Assembly: GCA_040507225.1 (NCBI GenBank) | Contig: JBEVVG010000001.1 | Span: 1 to 64,000, forward strand | Direction of reading: 5' to 3' | Source of the DNA: Thiodiazotropha sp040507225 | GTDB lineage: Bacteria > Pseudomonadota > Gammaproteobacteria > Chromatiales > Chromatiaceae | DNA: 64,000 nucleotides | Shown: piece by piece, positions 29,118-38,424 of the stretch | Layout of the letters: each line of letters starts with the position of its first letter | Position numbering within the stretch: the first letter of the stretch is position 1 | Made by a program: the position numbers and the translations under genes | The notes under the pieces: model-generated | The model's input: only the letters and a program-made list of their open reading frames with translations | What the model was told of the DNA's origin: nothing | Databases searched by the model: none

Positions 29118-29353
29118 TTAGATGTATCCTGCCCCGCGATGCGGGAGCAACTTCACTATCAAGGTCGACGTTCAAGGGTAGCCGTGCTGATTTGCCGGGA
29201 CAACGGACATTTCTTCCGGTATTTGGCGATTCCGTCCGTGAAGACGGGTATCGCCCAGCCTTGCTTGTTTCGACCGGGTCGAACAGGTAATTATCCCAAG
29301 AATCTGTGTGATGAGTCAAATTTGCGCCGCAGAGGGGCGCTTTGCGGTTGGCC

Positions 29354-30256
29354 CTAGTGGGTTCTGGCAGTGATGTAGCCGGCAATCCATCGCAGCGGGT
29401 CTGCGTCAGCATTGAAGTCCGCCAGGCTTTGCAGGGCCTCGCGCACCAGTGCCTCGGCTTTCTCCTTGGCTTCCGCAAGCCCCAGTATCGATGGATAGGT
29501 GGGTTTTGCCTGGGCCTTGTCCTTGCCCTGGGTCTTGCCGAGGGTTTCGGTGTCGCCCTCCACGTCGAGAATGTCGTCCTGGATCTGAAACGCCAGTCCG
29601 ATGCACTTGGCGTAGTGATCGAGCTGACGCATCCGCCCCGCATCGGGGGTGGAGCTGAGTTGTGCGCCCATGCGCACGGCGGCCCGAATCAGCGCGCCGG
29701 TTTTGTGAATATGCAGATTTTCAAGTTCCGCCAGGTTCAGTTCCTGTCCCACCGCCGCCAGATCGAGGGCCTGTCCGCCGGCCATGCCCCGGGATCCGCT
29801 GGCGCGGGCCAGAGTCTCCACCATCGCCATGCGCAGGGCGGCGTCAGCCGGCATCCTGTTGTCGCAGCAGATGACCTGGAATGCGAGGGTCTGCAGGGCA
29901 TCGCCCACCAGTATAGCGGTCGCCTCATCGAAAGCCCGATGACAGGTGGGGCGATTGCGCCGCAGGTCGTCATCGTCCATTGCCGGCAGGTCGTCATGCA
30001 CCAGGGAATAGACATGCATCAATTCGATGGCGCAGGCCGGTGCGTCGAGCATCTCCAGGTCAACCCCCAGGGCCTGTCCGGTGGCGTATACCAGTAACGG
30101 GCGAATCCGTTTGCCGCCGTCCAGGCAGGAGTAACGCATTGCCTCATGCAGGCGGCCGGGCAGGGTGGCGGGGCTGGGCAGTCGCTGGTCGAGGGCCGTC
30201 TCAACCCGCTGTTTGCACATCCGCATGTAGTCTTCCAGGGATTCATTCACGGTCAT
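29354..30256 (-). CDS. ispA: Farnesyl diphosphate synthase (polyprenyl synthetase)
   Basis: Adds isopentenyl diphosphate units to make geranyl and farnesyl diphosphate. 300 residues from MTVNESLEDYM. The first aspartate-rich motif DDLPAMD lies at 88-94 and the second, DDILD, near 227-231; GGKRIRP (48-54) binds the diphosphate. The start lies inside the last codons of xseB (14-bp overlap), the classic xseB-ispA pair. The dxs gene that commonly follows is not here. Confidence 0.95.
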   Translation of the reverse strand: MTVNESLEDYMRMCKQRVETALDQRLPSPATLPGRLHEAMRYSCLDGGKRIRPLLVYATGQALGVDLEMLDAPACAIELMHVYSLVHDDLPAMDDDDLRRNRPTCHRAFDEATAILVGDALQTLAFQVICCDNRMPADAALRMAMVETLARASGSRGMAGGQALDLAAVGQELNLAELENLHIHKTGALIRAAVRMGAQLSSTPDAGRMRQLDHYAKCIGLAFQIQDDILDVEGDTETLGKTQGKDKAQAKPTYPSILGLAEAKEKAEALVREALQSLADFNADADPLRWIAGYITARTH

Positions 30257-30482
30257 CGGTGAAGGGTTCCAGCTCGTCTTTAGGGGTCTCTCCGTTGAGG
30301 ATCTGGACTTTCTGCTCTGCCTCCTTGAGCGCATCCTGGCAGATTCGGGTCAGGACGACCCCGCGTTCGAAGGATTTCAGGGAATCCTCCAGCGGCAGGT
30401 CGCCCTGTTCCAGGCTCTCGACCAGGCTTTCCAGCTCTTTCAAGGCCTCTTCAAAGGCCGGTGTTTTCGCTTTTCTGGGCAC
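30243..30482 (-). CDS. xseB: Exodeoxyribonuclease VII small subunit
   Basis: Small subunit of ExoVII, which degrades single-stranded DNA with XseA. The canonical 79-residue protein starts at a GTG codon (VPRKAKTPAFEEALKELE). An ATG start at 30737 would add 85 residues without family resemblance and would run into the divergent parE gene, so it is rejected. The helical core LESLVESLEQGDLPLEDSL with FERG is diagnostic. It overlaps ispA by 14 bp. Confidence 0.93.
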   Translation of the reverse strand: MPRKAKTPAFEEALKELESLVESLEQGDLPLEDSLKSFERGVVLTRICQDALKEAEQKVQILNGETPKDELEPFTDDRE

Positions 30483-30715
30483 GTTATCGATATCATCCAG
30501 GCACAGTGGCTGCGCGTTGCTCTGCCGGGGGCAGGGTCTGTTCAGGCAAATAACACTAACCACCTTTCCACTGGGAATCAATGGCCTGTAAACCCGGGTC
30601 CCGGGACGCTCCGGGGAGTCAAAGCCCGTGTAACGGGGCCGGACTCGCCAGTCCCATGCCAGATGTGTAAACTGCCCGGCGTTATTCCTTAGCATGACAG
30701 GTACGACTACCCAGC

Positions 30716-32602
30716 ATGAGTGGCAGTTACGACGCATCTGATATCGAAGTCCTCAGTGGCCTGGAGCCCGTGCGCAAGCGACCGGGAATGTACACTGAGA
30801 CTTCCCGGCCGAACCATCTGGCCCAGGAGGTTATCGACAACAGTGTGGATGAGGCGGTGGCCGGATATGCCAAATCCATCGAGGTGACCCTGTACAAGGA
30901 CGGTTCCCTGGAAGTGGTGGATGACGGCCGCGGTATGCCGGTGGACCGGCATCCGAAGCTCGGCGTGCCGGGTGTTGAGGTGATCCTCACCAAGCTCCAC
31001 GCGGGTGGCAAGTTCTCCAACAAGAACTACCAGTTCTCCGGAGGCCTGCATGGGGTGGGGGTGTCGGTGGTGAACGCGTTGTCCCGACATCTCGAGGTCT
31101 GGGTGAAGCGCGGAGGCGAGGAATTCAACATTGCCTTCGCTGACGGAGAGAAGGTGTCCGACCTTGAGGTGGTGGGTAAGGTGGGGCGCAACAACACCGG
31201 TACCCGGGTGCGCTTCTGGCCGAATGAGAAATACTTCGACAGCGCCCGCTTCTCCACCCGACAGCTGCGTCATGTGCTGCGTGCCAAAGCCGTGCTCTGT
31301 CCCGGGCTCAAGGTATCGTTTCATGATGAAAAGAGCGGAGAGCGGGAGGCCTGGTTCTACGAGGACGGGCTGAGAGACTACCTGTTGGATGCGCTTCAGG
31401 GTGAAGAGCATATCCCCGAGGAGGCCTTCGTCGGCGAGATGAGCGGCAACTCGGAGGCCGCGGCCTGGGCCGTGGTGTGGTTGCCGGAAAGCGGCGATCC
31501 GGTCCTCGAAAGCTATGTCAACCTGATTCCCACCCCCCAGGGGGGTACCCATGTCAACGGTCTGCGTACCGGCCTGACCGACGCGGTGCGGGAGTTCTGC
31601 GAGTTCCGTAACCTGCTTCCGCGTGGGGTGAAGCTGACCCCCGAGGATGTCTGGAACCGGGTTGCTTACGTGCTTTCGGTAAAGCTCCAGGATCCCCAGT
31701 TTTCGGGCCAGACCAAGGAACGGCTCTCCTCCCGGGAGTGCGCCGCTTTCGTCTCGGGGGTGGTGAAGGACTCCTTCAGCCTGTGGCTGAATCAGCACAC
31801 GGACATCGGCGAACGGATCGCCGAGCTTGCGATCACGTCTGCGCAGGGACGGATGCGTGCCGGGCGCAAGGTGGCGCGCAAGAAGGTGACCCAGGGACCG
31901 GCCCTGCCGGGTAAGCTGGCGGACTGCAGCAACGTGGATCCGACCCGCAGCGAACTGTTCCTGGTGGAGGGCGACTCCGCGGGCGGTTCCGCGAAACAGG
32001 CCCGGGACCGGGAATACCAGGCGATCATGCCGCTGCGGGGCAAGATTCTCAATACCTGGGAAGTGGACCCCCTGGATGTCCTGGCGTCTCAGGAAGTGCA
32101 TGACATCTCCGTGGCCATCGGTGTCGAGCCGGGTAGCAACGACCTGTCCGGGCTGCGCTTCGGCAAAATCTGTATTCTCGCCGACGCGGACTCCGACGGA
32201 CTGCATATTGCGACCCTGTTGTGTGCCCTGTTCCTGCGCCATTTCAAGCCCCTGGTGGCCGAAGGGCATGTGTATATCGCCAATCCTCCGCTCTACCGCA
32301 TCGATGTGGGCAAGCAGGTGTTCTACGCCCTGGACGATTCGGAGAAGCAGGGCATCCTGGACCGGATCGAGGCGGAAAAGCTCAAGGGCAAGGTCAATGT
32401 CCAGCGCTTCAAGGGGCTGGGTGAAATGAACCCGATGCAGTTGCGGGAGACGACCATCCATCCGGATACCCGCCGGCTGATCCAGCTGACCCTTGAGACC
32501 GAGGAGCGAACCCACCAGGTCATGGACATGATGCTGGCAAAGAAGCGTGCCTCGGATCGCAAGAAGTGGCTGGAAGAGAAAGGCGACCGGGTCGAAATCT
32601 GA
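30716..32602 (+). CDS. parE: DNA topoisomerase IV subunit B
   Basis: ATPase subunit of topoisomerase IV, which decatenates daughter chromosomes together with ParC. 628 residues: GHKL ATPase domain with EVIDNSVDEA, DDGRGMPVD and GGLHGVGVSVVNALS; transducer domain; TOPRIM with VEGDSAGGSAKQARD (about 415-430) and the metal site DADSDG. The length and the ending RASDRKKWLEEKGD favour ParE over GyrB. Divergent from xseB with about 230 bp between; parC is not in the window. Confidence 0.95.
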   Translation: MSGSYDASDIEVLSGLEPVRKRPGMYTETSRPNHLAQEVIDNSVDEAVAGYAKSIEVTLYKDGSLEVVDDGRGMPVDRHPKLGVPGVEVILTKLHAGGKFSNKNYQFSGGLHGVGVSVVNALSRHLEVWVKRGGEEFNIAFADGEKVSDLEVVGKVGRNNTGTRVRFWPNEKYFDSARFSTRQLRHVLRAKAVLCPGLKVSFHDEKSGEREAWFYEDGLRDYLLDALQGEEHIPEEAFVGEMSGNSEAAAWAVVWLPESGDPVLESYVNLIPTPQGGTHVNGLRTGLTDAVREFCEFRNLLPRGVKLTPEDVWNRVAYVLSVKLQDPQFSGQTKERLSSRECAAFVSGVVKDSFSLWLNQHTDIGERIAELAITSAQGRMRAGRKVARKKVTQGPALPGKLADCSNVDPTRSELFLVEGDSAGGSAKQARDREYQAIMPLRGKILNTWEVDPLDVLASQEVHDISVAIGVEPGSNDLSGLRFGKICILADADSDGLHIATLLCALFLRHFKPLVAEGHVYIANPPLYRIDVGKQVFYALDDSEKQGILDRIEAEKLKGKVNVQRFKGLGEMNPMQLRETTIHPDTRRLIQLTLETEERTHQVMDMMLAKKRASDRKKWLEEKGDRVEI

Positions 32603-33205
32603 ATGCTCAAACGGGGATTCATGGTCACCGTTCTGGCCCTGCTGGGGGTGTTGTTGTGGCTGCTGCTGGTGTGGCAGCCTGATCCCGGGCATGACATGAC
32701 CGTCCCCCTCGCGGAAGCACCCCAGGGAGGGGATTTCACCCTCAATTCCAAGCAGGGACCGGTCAACCTTGCAGACTTTCGCGGCCGGGTGGTGCTGCTC
32801 TACTTCGGTTACACCTGGTGTCCCGACATCTGCCCCACCAATCTGTCTCTGTTCGGTTCCATCATGGACAGCCTGGACAAGGACGAACAGGCACGTGTGC
32901 AGCCCCTGTTCATCAGCGTGGATCCCGGGCGTGACAGCCTCGATCGGTTGGAAACCTATGTGAACTACTTTCACCCCAGCCTGATCGGCCTGACCGGTAC
33001 CGACGCCGAGCTCACACAGGTGACACACCGCTACGGAGCCGCATACCGGATCGTCAGACAGGCACAGGAGACGGATTACCCGGTGGATCATTCCGCTGAC
33101 AGCTACCTGATCGATACCAGGGGACAGTTGGTTCGCAGCTATCCCCATGGCACCCAGGCCGAGACTCTGATTGCCGCGATCCGGGAGCTGCTCAGGCAAC
33201 CCTGA
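32603..33205 (+). CDS. SCO1/SenC-type copper chaperone
   Basis: A 200-residue membrane-anchored thioredoxin-fold protein: one N-terminal helix (about 6-23), the copper site Cys73/Cys77 in TWCPDICPTN and the distal His163 in VDHSADSYLID. Family members deliver copper to the CuA site of cytochrome c oxidase or act as thiol reductases. The ATG directly follows the parE stop, so the genes may share a transcript, but no oxidase gene is nearby to confirm the target. Confidence 0.93.
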   Translation: MLKRGFMVTVLALLGVLLWLLLVWQPDPGHDMTVPLAEAPQGGDFTLNSKQGPVNLADFRGRVVLLYFGYTWCPDICPTNLSLFGSIMDSLDKDEQARVQPLFISVDPGRDSLDRLETYVNYFHPSLIGLTGTDAELTQVTHRYGAAYRIVRQAQETDYPVDHSADSYLIDTRGQLVRSYPHGTQAETLIAAIRELLRQP

Positions 33206-33304
33206 TCGCTGTGTTCGGAGTTGCCCGGTGCAGTCTGCACAAGCGGGGTGTGCCTGGCCGTGTGCAAGGTTATTAACAACCTCTAAGGTCCATGCAATGG
33301 AGCT

Positions 33305-33559
33305 GTGATGAGTCTGATGATGTCCTGGGCGCTGTTGCGTAATCGGAAACCGACCCGCAAATGTTCAAGTTGCGGATTGCGCTATGCCGCTGACCTGGAT
33401 GACTGTCCGCACTGTTCCTCACTGAGTTTGACTCAACTGCATCAATTGAAACAGCGTCTTGAGCATGACCGGAACCGCTCGCTGCGGATGGGCCGGGAAC
33501 TACTGACGGGAGCCGCTGTTCTTGCGGGGCTGTTTATCCTGTGGTTGCTGTACACATGA
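33305..33559 (+). CDS. Zinc-ribbon plus single membrane helix protein
   Basis: An 84-residue protein with Cys20/Cys23 and Cys34/Cys37 (CSSCG...CPHCSS), a zinc-ribbon knuckle pair, then a charged helix and a C-terminal membrane helix (about 66-82). The start among several Met codons is uncertain. Function unknown; short zinc-ribbon membrane proteins are common orphan genes. It is convergent with the next gene, with 26 bp between the stop codons. Confidence 0.75.
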   Translation: MMSLMMSWALLRNRKPTRKCSSCGLRYAADLDDCPHCSSLSLTQLHQLKQRLEHDRNRSLRMGRELLTGAAVLAGLFILWLLYT

Positions 33560-33585
33560 ATTCCGGGACCTGTTCATCCTGTGGG

Positions 33586-33978
33586 TCAGGAGCGGATGTG
33601 AAAAAACACCCAGGGCGCGATAGCCGTCCACGCCAGCACCAGCAGCCACAGGCGACCCTGCAAAAAGTTGTAGTCATGCAACAGTCTGCTCCAGGAATGT
33701 CCCATCACGTAATGACCAAAGATGAACTCGAACAGGATGGTCATGGCAAGCCAGATCACGCCGATGCGCAGAGCCTGCCCGGCTGTTGCGATCGGCCAGA
33801 TGCCGGTGAACAGGCCGATGCAGAGACTGAACAGAATCAGCCCGCTCAAGGTAGACAGTTGATGCGCGGAAAGCTCACTCATCGCTGGCGCATAGACTTT
33901 CATGCGTATCGCACCGTTGACGATGGCAACGATCGCCAGCACAACCCACAGGGCGGCATAGGTGAGGGTGAGTCTCAT
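33586..33978 (-). CDS. Four-helix membrane protein
   Basis: A 130-residue integral membrane protein with about four hydrophobic segments (3-24, 42-62, 70-90 and 105-126) and conserved-looking FGHYVMGHSWSRLLHDYN with two His. Not assigned to a family with confidence. Its start is 8 bp after the stop of the GGDEF-EAL gene on the same strand, so the two are probably cotranscribed. Confidence 0.75.
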   Translation of the reverse strand: MRLTLTYAALWVVLAIVAIVNGAIRMKVYAPAMSELSAHQLSTLSGLILFSLCIGLFTGIWPIATAGQALRIGVIWLAMTILFEFIFGHYVMGHSWSRLLHDYNFLQGRLWLLVLAWTAIAPWVFFHIRS

Positions 33979-33986
33979 GTTTGTGG

Positions 33987-35999
33987 TCAGCCCAGGAATC
34001 CCCCCTGTTTCGGCTGATCATGAATCTTCATACGTTCGATCAGCTGATCGGGAGCCGCCGGTTTGGCGAAAAGATAACCCTGGCCAATGTTGCAGCCGAT
34101 TTCCAACAGATGCGCTGCGGCCTGTTCGTGCTCGATGCCTTCGGCAATGATGTCCAGTTTGAGCGCGTGGCCGAGTTGGACGATGTGGTGCAGGATGGCT
34201 TCCGTCGAAGGGCAGCTGCGGTAGTTGCTGACGAAGCTTCGGTCGATCTTGAGGCTATCCACCTTGAGGTCCCTGAGATAACTCATGGAGGAATATCCGG
34301 TTCCGAAGTCGTCGATGGCGATACGGATGCCCAGTTCATGTAACGCTTGCAGGAGCCTGGTGGTGTGCGCGAAGTCTTTGACCAGGGCAGATTCGGTGAT
34401 CTCGAACTCCAGTCGGGAGCCGTCCATTCCGGATTCCCTGAGACCATCCTTCACCCGGGATAAAAAGTCATTCTGCAACAGGGTGAGGGTCGAGACGTTC
34501 ACTGAGATCCGCTGAAAGTCGATGCGCGCATCGATAAACACCCTGGCCTGATGCAATGCCTGGCGGAATACCTGGAAGTCGATCTGATCGATGATGCCGA
34601 ACTTCTCGGCAATCGGGATGAATTCATAAGGCATCATCAGCTGATTGTCGTGGTGGATTCGGACCAGGGCTTCGAAGCCGTAGAGGTTTCGGGAATCAAG
34701 CATGATCTGGGGTTGATAATGAACGACCAGATCATCCGCTTTGAGGGTGTTGCGTATCAGCGAAAGGTTTTGGTTCTGATCATGGATCGCCTGCCCCAGT
34801 TCCGGCGTGTAAAACCAGTAACGGTCCTTCCCCTGGGTTTTTGCGTGATACATGGCGGCATCCGCATTGCTCATCAGCTGTTCGGCGCTCTCGCCGTTCT
34901 CCGGGTAGATTGCAATACCGATGCTGACGCTGCTGTGGATTTTGTGATCTAGGTACGCGATGGGCGTGCGCATGTTTTGATTAAGCTTGGATGCCAGGGT
35001 GCTGCAAACCTCTCGCTGCAGATTTCGTTGCGTGCGGTTGTGGATGATGATGCCGAATTCATCGCCGCTGATGCGCGCGGCCGTGTCCGATTCCCGGATG
35101 CACTCCAGCATGCGCTGAGCCACCTCCCAGAGGACATGGTCTCCGGCTGCGTGGCCGAAAATATCATTGATCTGCTTGAAGTGGTCAAAGTCCACATACA
35201 GCAGGGCAAATGAGTCGCCATCCCGTTTCGCCTGCAAAATAGCCTGATTGATCCGGTCGAGGAACAACACCCGGTTGGGTAGGCCGGTCAGGGCATCGAA
35301 ATGCGCCTTGTAATCGAGTTCCCTGTTCTGCGCTTCGATGGTGCGGTTGGTTTCGGCAATCGATGCCACCAGGTCCTGGTTGATGAGGCTTTTCGAATAG
35401 ATGAGCCGTGCGGTGAAGAAACTGGCCGCAATCGCAAGACCCAGAAGCAGGTAGCCGAAGCGGTAATAGTGGGTGTATTCTCGCTCGATCAATGCCAGGA
35501 CGGCCAGCTCAACCGCATCACTCAAGGCAAGTACCTCGCGAAACAGTGCATCGTACTGCTGATCGATCTCGGTCCCGGGGGCGGCTTGTTGATGGTATCG
35601 AAATTCCGTGACCTGTCTGAACTCGGCCAGCAGTGCGAGTACCGCAGTGACCATCTTTCTCAGTTGCTCATCTTCGAGCGCAGGGTAGGTCCCCATCTGG
35701 TTGGAGCCTCCATGCAACAGGCTCGTTCCATACCACTCCGCGAGATCCAGGGATTCCCATACCACGTCGATCGGTTCGCTCGTGTCGCCGGAAACGATCT
35801 CCTCGAACCAGAGGTGTGCGGTGGTGACCTCGAGCTTGAGTTCCATGCTGGCATCCACCAGCGGGGCATGGTGGGCCGCAATGCGGTGTCCCAGATAGAA
35901 GACCATGGCCATCATCAGCAGTACGATGATGGTCCCGCTGAGGACGATTATCACCTGGGCTTTCGGTGACCAAATCAACTTGCCGGGTAGCTGAGTCAT
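33987..35999 (-). CDS. Membrane GGDEF-EAL cyclic di-GMP phosphodiesterase
   Basis: A 670-residue signalling protein. Two membrane helices (about 19-38 and 176-197) bracket a helical periplasmic sensor of about 135 residues. The GGDEF domain carries SGDEF in place of GGDEF and may be active or only regulatory. The EAL domain is complete: FEALVR near residue 440, EITESAL, DDFGTGYSS, KIDRSFV, AEGIE and QGYLF. Hydrolysis of c-di-GMP is therefore the expected main activity. It opposes the cyclase at 15907-17457 biochemically. A small membrane protein gene follows 8 bp later. Confidence 0.93.
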   Translation of the reverse strand: MTQLPGKLIWSPKAQVIIVLSGTIIVLLMMAMVFYLGHRIAAHHAPLVDASMELKLEVTTAHLWFEEIVSGDTSEPIDVVWESLDLAEWYGTSLLHGGSNQMGTYPALEDEQLRKMVTAVLALLAEFRQVTEFRYHQQAAPGTEIDQQYDALFREVLALSDAVELAVLALIEREYTHYYRFGYLLLGLAIAASFFTARLIYSKSLINQDLVASIAETNRTIEAQNRELDYKAHFDALTGLPNRVLFLDRINQAILQAKRDGDSFALLYVDFDHFKQINDIFGHAAGDHVLWEVAQRMLECIRESDTAARISGDEFGIIIHNRTQRNLQREVCSTLASKLNQNMRTPIAYLDHKIHSSVSIGIAIYPENGESAEQLMSNADAAMYHAKTQGKDRYWFYTPELGQAIHDQNQNLSLIRNTLKADDLVVHYQPQIMLDSRNLYGFEALVRIHHDNQLMMPYEFIPIAEKFGIIDQIDFQVFRQALHQARVFIDARIDFQRISVNVSTLTLLQNDFLSRVKDGLRESGMDGSRLEFEITESALVKDFAHTTRLLQALHELGIRIAIDDFGTGYSSMSYLRDLKVDSLKIDRSFVSNYRSCPSTEAILHHIVQLGHALKLDIIAEGIEHEQAAAHLLEIGCNIGQGYLFAKPAAPDQLIERMKIHDQPKQGGFLG

Positions 36000-36193
36000 T
36001 GTCTCGTAAGGTGCGATGACATCACACTGCCATGATCCGGCATGCCGTGCCTGCCGGGTGTTTCATGTGCGGTAGCTGTGAAATATCGACGACATGTCCC
36101 TGGGGATGCTGAGATTCGGGTCTGCCGTTCATCCAAACTAAGCGTGGTTATTCACCGCCGTCTTGTCAAATCAGAGGATTCCAGACGCTTCGC

Positions 36194-37711
36194 TCAGGAA
36201 AACCTCAGCAGATACCCTGCCGGTTTGAGATAGGCCGCTTCCTGCAACAGCTCGGCCTGGGTGAGCGGGTGGTGGTTGATCCAGTCCTGGGGGAACACCA
36301 GGGAGATGCGGTTGTCCTCCACTTCGAGCCGCGGCAGGGGTTTGGCGCTGGTGGAGCGGGCGCGGTGATTGAGCACCGCGAGGCGCAGAAGTATGCAAAG
36401 CTGCTTGGTGCAGGTGACCACCTCTTTAGGCAGCTGTTCGAAGACAGTGCCGGGAAATTTGCGCCGGTGGCCCCTCACAAGGGCGGCCAGAACGGTTTGC
36501 TCCTGACGGGAGAAGCCTGAAAGATCAGAATTCTCCAGCAGGTAGGCGCCGTGTTTCTGGAACTGGCTGTGGGATACGGTCAGACCGATCTCGTGCATCT
36601 GCGCGGCCCAGGAGAGCATCCCGCGGTATCGCGGATCCTGCAGACACCAGGAGCGTTCCGCCTGTTCCAACAGGCTCAATGCGGTGTCCTCGACCCGACG
36701 GGCCTGTTCGGCGTCGATGCTGTAGCGTGATGCCAGGGCGTTGAGCGTCAACTCCCGGATGTCCTGCTCGTGGTCGCGGCCGATCATGTCGTAGATCAGG
36801 CCTTCGCGCAGTGCCTCGCTGGAGACTTCCATCTTTGAAATCCCTATGTATTCGAATACCGCTGACAATACCGCGACCCCGCCGACGAACACCGGTCTGC
36901 GCTGCTCAGACAGCCCCTTCAGATCGATCTTCTCCACCGAGCCGCAGGTAATCAAATACTCGATGAGCCGGTCCAGGGATTCCCGGGTTATACCGGATTC
37001 GCTCCAACCCTGCTCGGTGACCACGCTGCCGATGGATTTGATGGTTCCGGAGCTGCCTATGGCATTGATCCAGCCTCCGTCACGGAAGCGGTTGCGTACG
37101 GGACGGATTTCCAGTGCGCAGGCCAGTCGTGCTTCGCGCATGGCCTGCTGGGTGATCGCCCCGTCGGCAAAAAACCGCCGGCTCATGCTCACGCAACCCA
37201 TGTGCAGGCTTTCGCGTTCGAAGGGTTCGTAGCGCTGACCCAGAATCATTTCCGTGCTTCCGCCGCCGATGTCGACCACCAGCCGGGTGTCGTCGTTGGC
37301 GGCCAGGCCGTGCGCCACACCCAGGTAGACCAGGCGAGCCTCCTCACGGCCGGAGATGATCTCGATCGGATGCAGCAGTGCCTTTTCCGCAAGGCTGTGG
37401 AAGTTGTCCGCGGGGTGGATCTGCCGCATGGTGTTGGTACCGACCACGCGGATGTTTTCCGGAGGCAGGGGTTTGAGGCGCTGAGAATAGCGCCGCAGGC
37501 AGTCCAGCGCCCGTTCCGCCACCGCCGGATCGAGACGTTTGTCTTCTGTCAGCCCCTCCCCCAGGCGCACCATCTCTTTCATCCGGTCGATGATCTGGAT
37601 GTGGCCCTCGTGGACCCGCACCACGATCAGGTGGAAACTGTTGGAACCCAGGTCAATCGCGGCCATGGCTTCTTCAATATCGGCTTCCGGAGCCTGGGAC
37701 AGTTCAGACAT
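36194..37711 (-). CDS. ppx: Exopolyphosphatase (Ppx/GppA family)
   Basis: Removes terminal phosphates from polyphosphate, or pppGpp if GppA-like. 505 residues: ASKHA-fold ATPase motif AAIDLGSNSFHLIVV at the start, VVDIGGGSTEM in the centre, then a C-terminal HD-type helical domain (about 310-505). The length fits full-size Ppx. A polyphosphate kinase 2 gene is at 53503, so both polymer synthesis or use and breakdown are encoded here. The start codon lies 15 bp from a perfect 46-bp palindrome shared with the divergent NUDIX gene. Confidence 0.92.
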   Translation of the reverse strand: MSELSQAPEADIEEAMAAIDLGSNSFHLIVVRVHEGHIQIIDRMKEMVRLGEGLTEDKRLDPAVAERALDCLRRYSQRLKPLPPENIRVVGTNTMRQIHPADNFHSLAEKALLHPIEIISGREEARLVYLGVAHGLAANDDTRLVVDIGGGSTEMILGQRYEPFERESLHMGCVSMSRRFFADGAITQQAMREARLACALEIRPVRNRFRDGGWINAIGSSGTIKSIGSVVTEQGWSESGITRESLDRLIEYLITCGSVEKIDLKGLSEQRRPVFVGGVAVLSAVFEYIGISKMEVSSEALREGLIYDMIGRDHEQDIRELTLNALASRYSIDAEQARRVEDTALSLLEQAERSWCLQDPRYRGMLSWAAQMHEIGLTVSHSQFQKHGAYLLENSDLSGFSRQEQTVLAALVRGHRRKFPGTVFEQLPKEVVTCTKQLCILLRLAVLNHRARSTSAKPLPRLEVEDNRISLVFPQDWINHHPLTQAELLQEAAYLKPAGYLLRFS

Positions 37712-37726
37712 GTGTTCTCTCTTGAT

Positions 37727-37772
37727 CGCTTGAATCTGCCATTAACCCATGGGTTAATGGCAGATTCAAGCG
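37727..37772. repeat. Perfect 46-bp palindrome between divergent genes
   Basis: The 23-bp left arm (37727-37749, starting CGCTTGAATCTG) is followed with no spacer by its exact reverse complement (37750-37772); the axis lies in CCCATGGG. It fills over half of the 85-bp gap between the divergent ppx and NUDIX start codons. In either transcript it would form a very stable hairpin just ahead of the ribosome site; in DNA it could be a cruciform or a dyad operator. Confidence 0.9.
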
Positions 37773-37796
37773 CTGTATCTGAGCAAGAGGCGGATG

Positions 37797-38366
37797 ATGA
37801 ATTTTTGCAGTCAATGCGGAGAAAAGGTCGAGATTCTGGTCCCCGAGGGAGACAACCGGCCCCGCTATGTCTGCGCCGCCTGCCAGACCATTCACTACCA
37901 GAATCCGAAGATCGTGGTCGGTTGCATACCGGTGTGGGAAGACAAGGTACTGATGTGTCGACGGGCGATTGAACCCCGCTACGGTTTTTGGACCCTGCCG
38001 GCCGGTTTCATGGAGAACGGCGAGACCAGTCAGCAGGGCGCCGCACGCGAGACCCTGGAAGAGGCGTGCGCCCGGGTCGAGGTAGAGGGGCTGTACAGTC
38101 TCTACAATCTGCCGCACATCAACCAGGTCTATCTGATGTTTCGCAGCCGCCTGCTGGATCTGGATTTTGCCGCAGGCGAGGAGAGCCTGGAAGTGGCGTT
38201 GCTGGCGGCTGACCAGATACCCTGGGAGCAGATCGCCTTCCCGGTAATCTATGAAACCCTGCAGGCCTTTTTCAAAGACCGGGAGCAGGGCGTCTATCCG
38301 ATGCGCAGCAGTACCATCATCCGTCACAAGGGGCCGCTGCCGGGCTATCGCCTGATCGAGGAGTAG
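37797..38366 (+). CDS. NUDIX hydrolase with N-terminal zinc ribbon
   Basis: A 189-residue protein. The first 35 residues form a zinc ribbon (CSQCG and CAAC), followed by the NUDIX fold with the box GFMENGETSQQGAARETLEEA (G-x5-E-x7-REx2EE). The late Gly of the box is replaced by Cys. Similar proteins hydrolyse ADP-ribose, NADH or other nucleoside diphosphates; the substrate here is not known. ATG 37797 has the better spacing from AAGAGG than the preceding in-frame ATG. Confidence 0.88.
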   Translation: MNFCSQCGEKVEILVPEGDNRPRYVCAACQTIHYQNPKIVVGCIPVWEDKVLMCRRAIEPRYGFWTLPAGFMENGETSQQGAARETLEEACARVEVEGLYSLYNLPHINQVYLMFRSRLLDLDFAAGEESLEVALLAADQIPWEQIAFPVIYETLQAFFKDREQGVYPMRSSTIIRHKGPLPGYRLIEE

Positions 38367-38424
38367 GATCCGGCCGGAGACTCAGTCGAGCGGCCGGGTC
38401 ATTGGTGCGCTGAGTGTCGAGCAA

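Noticed and set aside
30707..33199. Long reading frame antisense to parE and SCO1 (minus strand, about 830 codons)
   Set aside because: It lies opposite conserved genes, has low-complexity His/Gln-rich content and no motifs; a codon-bias shadow.
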